Source: Opitutia bacterium UBA4506
GTDB taxonomy: Bacteria; Verrucomicrobiota; Verrucomicrobiia; Opitutales; Puniceicoccaceae
DNA length: 64,000 nt
Reading direction: 5' to 3'
NCBI GenBank assembly: GCA_002388665.1
Contig: DGMY01000092.1
Location: forward strand, 6,189 to 70,188
Part shown: positions 59,771 to 64,000 of the stretch, piece after piece
Layout: the number at the start of each line of letters is the position of its first letter
How positions within the stretch are numbered: position 1 is the first letter of the stretch
Made by a program: the position numbers and the translations under genes
The notes under the pieces: generated by a model
Database searches by the model: none
Told to the model about the DNA's origin: nothing
What the model saw: only the letters and a program-made list of their open reading frames with translations

Positions 59771-61270
59771 ATGAGTCAGAAAAAAGTATATCTCGCCGTC
59801 GATATCGGTGCCGGCAGTGGTCGCGTACTGGCGGGAGAGTATTTCGAAGATCGCATAGACCTACGTGAACTCCATCGCTTCGAGAATATTCCAGTCCAGC
59901 TCTCCAGCGGGTGGCACTGGAACATGGACTCGCTCTTCGAAGATATCCTCAAAGGCCTAAAAATGGCAGCAGAGAGATATGGCGACTCCGTCGTTAGTCT
60001 AGGGATCGATACGTGGGGAGTGGACTACGGGCTCCTCGATGAAGAGGGCCACTTGCTAAACATGCCCTACCAGTACCGGGACCGCCGCACGGACGGTCTG
60101 ATGGAGGTGGTATTTGAGAAGGTTCCCAAAAAGGAAATTTACGAAGCCACCGGCATCCAATTCATGGGTTTTAATTCGCTCTTCCAGCTACTTTCAGAGG
60201 TTCAAAGCAACAAGCGAGCCTTTGAGAAAGCAGAAGACTTACTGTTTATACCCGACTTGCTGGGCTACTGGTTAACAGGAAATATGACCCAGGAACGCAG
60301 CGTCGCAAGCACTTCGCAGCTCTACAACCCAACTACAAAGAATTGGGACTACAACCTGATCGAAAGGCTCGGACTCCCCAAGCGCCTGTTTAAGACGATT
60401 AGCGATCCAGGAGATACTCTCGGCCCATTGGCCACTGATATTGCATCAAAGACTGGCCTGTCAGGCGTCAATGTAATCACGGTGGCAGGCCACGACACCG
60501 GAAGCGCTGTCGCAGGAGTCCCGACCCAATCCCCCACTCCCGCCTACATCAGCAGTGGCACGTGGTCACTTATCGGCCTCGAACTTCCAGAGCCGGTAAT
60601 AAACGACCAGTCATACGAAGACTCCTTCACCAATGAGATTGGTGTCGGGAATACCGTGCGATTTCTGAAGAATATTTGCGGTCTTTGGCTCATTCAGGAA
60701 TCGAAACGCTACTGGTCAAATGCTGGAGAAGAGATTCCGTATGCCAATATGTCTGAGCTTGCCCTGGGCGCAGCGCCCTTTCGCAGTCTGATCGATCCCG
60801 ACGAGCCTCGGCTCTTGGAAGCCGGTCGCATTCCCGAAAAGATTCAGGAGATCTGCAAAGAAACAGAACAGCCTATTCCTGAAACCAAGGGCCAGATAAT
60901 TCGCTGCATTTACGAGAGCCTGGCACTTCGGTACGCGTCCGTATGGCAACGGCTTTTACTCTATACAAAACACCAACCCCAAACCCTTCACATTGTCGGG
61001 GGTGGGTGCCAGGACAGGCTACTCAATCAATTCGCCGCAAATGCTATCGGTGTGGAGGTAGCCGCGTTTCCAGTTGAAGCAACTGGCTTTGGTAACATCC
61101 TGGCTCAGATGCTTGCAGACGGGGTCATCTCTGGCCTTTCCGAGGGGCGTAAAATTGTCCAAAACTCCTCAGATGTTGAGCTCTTTCTACCCGAAGACTC
61201 TGGAATCTGGGCCGAGGCAAAGGTAAGGTACTCTCAGCTCCGTCAATCGGAACCCTATACAGTAAAATGA
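59771..61270 (+). CDS. rhaB: L-rhamnulokinase
   Basis: FGGY-family kinase of 499 aa that phosphorylates L-rhamnulose. Motifs: YLAVDIGAGSGRVLAGEY (phosphate 1), LGIDTWGVDYGLLDEEG, MPYQYRDRRTDGLMEV, VAGHDTGSAVAGVP (phosphate 2, catalytic Asp), YISSGTWSLIGLELPEPV, and HIVGGGCQDRLLNQFAANA (adenosine). The RDRRTDGL sequence and the WHWNMDSLF stretch point to RhaB rather than fuculokinase. Its stop overlaps the start of mqo by four bases (ATGA). Confidence 0.95.
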   Translation: MSQKKVYLAVDIGAGSGRVLAGEYFEDRIDLRELHRFENIPVQLSSGWHWNMDSLFEDILKGLKMAAERYGDSVVSLGIDTWGVDYGLLDEEGHLLNMPYQYRDRRTDGLMEVVFEKVPKKEIYEATGIQFMGFNSLFQLLSEVQSNKRAFEKAEDLLFIPDLLGYWLTGNMTQERSVASTSQLYNPTTKNWDYNLIERLGLPKRLFKTISDPGDTLGPLATDIASKTGLSGVNVITVAGHDTGSAVAGVPTQSPTPAYISSGTWSLIGLELPEPVINDQSYEDSFTNEIGVGNTVRFLKNICGLWLIQESKRYWSNAGEEIPYANMSELALGAAPFRSLIDPDEPRLLEAGRIPEKIQEICKETEQPIPETKGQIIRCIYESLALRYASVWQRLLLYTKHQPQTLHIVGGGCQDRLLNQFAANAIGVEVAAFPVEATGFGNILAQMLADGVISGLSEGRKIVQNSSDVELFLPEDSGIWAEAKVRYSQLRQSEPYTVK

Positions 61271-62769
61271 AAAGTCCCAACCAGATCGAAAATCCCGACG
61301 TTATTCTTATCGGGAGCGGAATCATGTCATCGACGCTTGGATCGATGCTCAAAGAACTAAATCCTGAGCTACGAATACAACTCTACGAAATGACCGAAGA
61401 GTTTGCGCAGGAAGCCTCGAACGGTTGGCACAACGCGGGCACAGGCCATGCGGGTATCTGCGAACTCAGCTATACACCAAACTACGGGTCCGATGGTGAG
61501 GTAGAGATCAGTAAAGCGATTGAGATTTTCCACCAGTTCGAACACTCAAAGCAATTTTGGAGCTATGCCGCCCGCACGGGGATGATCGACAATGTTAACG
61601 AGTTCATCAATCCGGTTCCGCACCTTAGCTTCGTATACGGAAAAGAGCAGGTCGACTTTTTGCGCTCAAGGTTTTCCAAGATGAAAAAGCATCACTTCTT
61701 TGAAGAGATGACCTACACCGAAGATCGCGACACCATTCGAGAATGGGCCCCACTGCTCCTGGATGGTCGCGATGAGACTCCCCTTGCAGTCACCAAGATG
61801 GACCGCGGAACCGATATCAACTATGGCGCTCTTTCTTCGAAGCTCATCCGTTGGCTCGGCAAGCAAGAGGGCTGCGGCTACGCGACAAGCCATCGAATCA
61901 CCGATCTGACAAAAAATGGAGATCGATGGACCGTTCGCGTTAAAGATCTGAGGTCGAAGCAAACTTTTACGAACACTGCGAAATTCATTTTTATCGGCGC
62001 GGGTGGCGGCAGCCTCCCTCTTCTCCAAAAATCAGGAATACAAGAAAGCAAAGGCTTTGGTGGGTTCCCCATCGGGGGGCAGTGGCTGATCTGTGATAAA
62101 CCAGAGATTGTCGAAAAACACATGGCTAAAGTGTACGGGATGTCCCCGGGAGCGGCACCGACGATGGCCGTCCCTCACCTCGACACACGAATCATCAACG
62201 GCAAAAAAGCGATCCTCTTCGGGCCGTACGCAGCATGGACAACCAAGTTTCTCCATGTAGAAGGCAAGGTAACCGACCTCCCCCGCTCAATTCGTCCCGA
62301 TAATATTGCTTCACTGCTCAAGGTAGGTCTGCACAACATTCCTCTGGTTCGGTACCTTATACAACAAGGGACTCAGAGCATGGCTACTCGAATGAAGGAG
62401 CTACGCTCCTTCTTTCCCAACGCGAACGAAAGAGACTGGAAACTCATTGACGCAGGTATCCGGGTTCAGGCGATCAAAAAGGAAGATGGCGACGCCGGTA
62501 TCGTCCACTTTGGAACAGAGGTGATCACTTCCGCAGACAATTCAGTCTCATCCCTATTAGGCGCATCTCCGGGAGCCTCCGTATCAGCCAACATCATACT
62601 TGAGGTGATTAAACGCTGTTTCGCAGATACGCTCAAAACTGAATCAGGCCACAATCGTATGAAAGCTATGATTCCTTCATACGACGAAGATTTGAGCCTT
62701 CCTGAATACGCACCTCGTCAACGGGAACTCAGTGAATCCGCTTTTCAAGCCCTCAACTGCGCCGTATAG
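61267..62769 (+). CDS. mqo: Malate:quinone oxidoreductase
   Basis: Membrane-associated FAD enzyme of 500 aa oxidising malate to oxaloacetate and reducing quinone. Motifs: DVILIGSGIMSSTLGSMLKE (FAD-binding), EASNGWHNAGTGHAGICELS, KMDRGTDINYGALSS, IGAGGGSLPLLQKSGI, and GASPGASVSANIILEVIKRC near the end. These match the Mqo family closely. It overlaps rhaB (ATGA), so it is expressed with rhamnose catabolism, an unusual partner. No membrane helix is expected. Confidence 0.95.
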   Translation: MKSPNQIENPDVILIGSGIMSSTLGSMLKELNPELRIQLYEMTEEFAQEASNGWHNAGTGHAGICELSYTPNYGSDGEVEISKAIEIFHQFEHSKQFWSYAARTGMIDNVNEFINPVPHLSFVYGKEQVDFLRSRFSKMKKHHFFEEMTYTEDRDTIREWAPLLLDGRDETPLAVTKMDRGTDINYGALSSKLIRWLGKQEGCGYATSHRITDLTKNGDRWTVRVKDLRSKQTFTNTAKFIFIGAGGGSLPLLQKSGIQESKGFGGFPIGGQWLICDKPEIVEKHMAKVYGMSPGAAPTMAVPHLDTRIINGKKAILFGPYAAWTTKFLHVEGKVTDLPRSIRPDNIASLLKVGLHNIPLVRYLIQQGTQSMATRMKELRSFFPNANERDWKLIDAGIRVQAIKKEDGDAGIVHFGTEVITSADNSVSSLLGASPGASVSANIILEVIKRCFADTLKTESGHNRMKAMIPSYDEDLSLPEYAPRQRELSESAFQALNCAV

Positions 62770-63076
62770 AGGGAAGAGTCGTCTACTCAAAAGATTCGGG
62801 ATCAATGCCCCATGATTGACTGAGATTTCCCTGGATCGAAACGGCCTGAATAATCGATGCCCGTGATGCCGACGCAAATCCTCAGCCAAGTGCCACGGTG
62901 GAGAACCAATTATTTCGCAAGCACTGTAAAAGCGCTAGCTGACAGCGAAGCTCTCCAAAAGTAATTCCACACTACATTCTTCCGGTACCCGCGGTGCAAG
63001 CTAGCGGTTCAGCCCCTGAGATGAAGCGGAATCAGGCTGTGTGGCAAATTTGTGAGCTGCAATAGGAAATAGCCCC
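62770..63076. other. Gene-free interval after mqo
   Basis: About 300 bases with no recognisable gene. It may contain the end of the mqo transcript; nothing conserved was identified. Confidence 0.4.
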
Positions 63077-63115
63077 TATAAAGAGGCGGCCGGCATGCAA
63101 AACACACCGACCGCC
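63077..63115 (-). terminator. Terminator of the PEP-CTERM pseudogene
   Basis: On the minus strand GGCGGTCGG pairs with CCGGCCGCC (nine pairs with one T-G) and is followed by TCTTTATAG; it lies about 20 bases after the original stop at 63135. Confidence 0.7.
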
Positions 63116-63134
63116 CAACGAAAGGAAAACTATG

Positions 63135-63770
63135 CTATTTACGGCGACGCACGGCGACGTATCCAAGAGCCCGCCGAAGAAAGCGAATCCGCTAGCTTCG
63201 GGAACCGCAGTTAGGTACCCCCCGGCATCTACGTAAGCAGATCCCCCATTTAATGTAATCTGAGAAAGCTGCGCACCTGTTAATCCCGAAGAACTTGTAC
63301 CAAAACGGATGCTGTCTAAGCCCTCGTCAAAATTCGAAATGTCGAGAACTGTGGCGGCAGTCCAACTCAATACACTGCTGTCCATAAAAGCTCGAGGCTG
63401 AGTCGCCGGTCCCAAGGTCAATCGCCGAGATATCCAAGAGTGTTAGAGTACCCATGGTATCAGAAAACCCGTTACTCAACAGAGTTCCCCCACTGAATAT
63501 CATTGTACTTGTATCGGCGATGAGGTCGTCGGCTCCCAAAAAGAGATTCCCACTACCTAGGGTTGTCGATCCGATATAGGCGTTGACGCCATTCAATCGA
63601 AGGGTATCGGCTCCGATCAGATTAATTCCATTTGATCCGCTGATGTCCCCATTGATTTGAAATGTTCCCGAGGTTTCTTCTCCAGGCTGATTCCCAGGCA
63701 TTCTACATCGCCATTGCCACCGGTCGAACCTCCCCAAGTCGGATGGTTGCGAATAGAAAGCACACTCCCC
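63135..63770 (-). pseudogene. PEP-CTERM secreted protein, broken by frameshifts
   Basis: The minus strand reads through the C-terminal part of an autotransporter/PEP-CTERM-type protein in more than one frame. Frame 1 gives FQINGDISGSNGINLIGADT to IDLGTGDSASSF (down to about 63385). Frame 2 then takes over with MDSSVLSWTAATVLDISNFD and DSIRFGTSSSGLTGAQLSQI, then AVPEASGFAFFGG. After GG the sorting tail LGYVAVRRRK and a TAG (63135) are in another frame. At least two indels are thus needed, one in a run of T near 63385, another near 63163. The PEP motif has become PEA. The N-terminal part is not identifiable beyond about 63770, where WGGSTGGNGD is in yet another frame. Confidence 0.8.
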
Positions 63771-63816
63771 CTTCTCCACTTAACCTCGAAAACAATTATT
63801 CACCACGAGTGGTAGC

Positions 63817-63908
63817 CTATCTGCCAACAAATTTGATCAGGCCTTCCATCCAGTTTCCACCGGCCCCATCTTGGATGGATGTCCAATCCGTTGCAGATTC
63901 TACAAATT
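63817..63908 (-). pseudogene. Fragment of a secreted protein next to tRNA-Asn
   Basis: A minus-strand frame of about 30 codons reads VESATDWTSIQDGAGGNWME followed by GLIKFVGR and a TAG. The DWTSIQ and GNW pattern resembles the C-termini of some secreted proteins. It has no start and adjoins the tRNA terminator, so it is at most a remnant. Confidence 0.4.
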
Positions 63909-63910
63909 GG

Positions 63911-63938
63911 CAAAAAAAAACCTCCTGATCTCAGAAGG
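63911..63938 (-). terminator. Rho-independent terminator of tRNA-Asn
   Basis: On the minus strand CCTTCTGA pairs with TCAGGAGG (one T-G pair) and is followed by nine T. Confidence 0.85.
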
Positions 63939-63944
63939 TAAAAA

Positions 63945-64000
63945 TGGCTGCCCAGGTAGGGATCGAACCTACGACAAAGTGATTAACAGTCACCTGCTCT
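63945..64000 (-). tRNA. tRNA-Asn (anticodon GUU), 5' part outside window
   Basis: Reading the minus strand: anticodon stem-loop GGTGACTGTTAATCACT with loop CTGTTAA (anticodon GTT), variable loop, T-arm with GGTTCGATCCC, acceptor end CTGGGCAG and encoded CCA. The acceptor 5' half and most of the D-arm lie beyond base 64000. Confidence 0.93.

Noticed and set aside
1..64000. CRISPR arrays, prophage, restriction or toxin-antitoxin systems
   Set aside because: I looked for regularly spaced direct repeats, integrases and typical defence gene pairs and saw none.

Overview
The window looks like a chromosomal segment of a Gram-negative member of the Verrucomicrobiota, probably a marine, polysaccharide-using member of the Opitutae/Puniceicoccales group. 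The evidence is the gene mix: formylglycine-type sulfatases, PEP-CTERM proteins, a giant autotransporter, an OprB-type porin remnant, an Lpt lipopolysaccharide-export set, HPr kinase, and a short omega subunit starting with GTG. The assignment is an inference from gene content; no 16S gene is present. The window begins inside dxs and ends inside a tRNA-Asn gene.

Layout. 1-8.4 kb: the 3' end of dxs, then a minus-strand block of a small His/Cys-bearing secreted protein, a TolC-family outer-membrane factor, a His-rich membrane-fusion protein, a heavy-metal RND pump and a sulfatase. 8.5-16.8 kb: purD-purN (overlapping), an RluA-type pseudouridine synthase, a 709-aa unknown membrane protein, a RodZ-like protein, a coiled-coil protein, an N-terminally truncated OprB porin and a small membrane protein. 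17.2-22.0 kb: a 1590-aa autotransporter with two blocks of about 90-aa repeats. 22.0-29.6 kb: a Fur-family regulator, an M20 dipeptidase, a coupled solute-binding protein/sensor-kinase pair, and a DEAD-box helicase coupled to a fatty-acid desaturase. 29.7-34.7 kb: a membrane protein, a two-component system divergent from an EF-hand protein, and a membrane-anchored cytochrome c. 34.8-39.0 kb: a caa3-type cytochrome oxidase operon (subunits II, I, III, IV). 39.2-42.0 kb: an ABC exporter and a lone Y1-type transposase gene.

42.0-50.3 kb is a housekeeping block: rpoZ, smpB, thrB-trmL, pdxH (opposite strand), an lptC-like gene, lptA, lptB, hprK, then a 518-bp gap with two perfect DnaA boxes, dnaA, a 162-aa companion gene and tRNA-Gly. 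50.4-56.1 kb carries secreted proteins (a calcium-repeat protein with a possible transglutaminase-like C-terminus, and a PEP-CTERM protein) and a second sulfatase. 56.6-62.8 kb is a rhamnose catabolic locus: a fused RhaD aldolase/dehydrogenase on the minus strand, divergent from a DeoR-family repressor, rhamnulokinase and malate:quinone oxidoreductase. 62.8-64.0 kb is decayed: a frameshifted PEP-CTERM pseudogene, a fragment of another secreted protein, and a tRNA-Asn with its terminator.

How the parts may work together. The sulfatases and the rhamnose genes suggest use of sulfated, rhamnose-containing polysaccharides. The helicase-desaturase pair suggests cold adaptation. The efflux block forms one envelope-spanning metal exporter. 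I saw no CRISPR array, no prophage and no complete insertion sequence.
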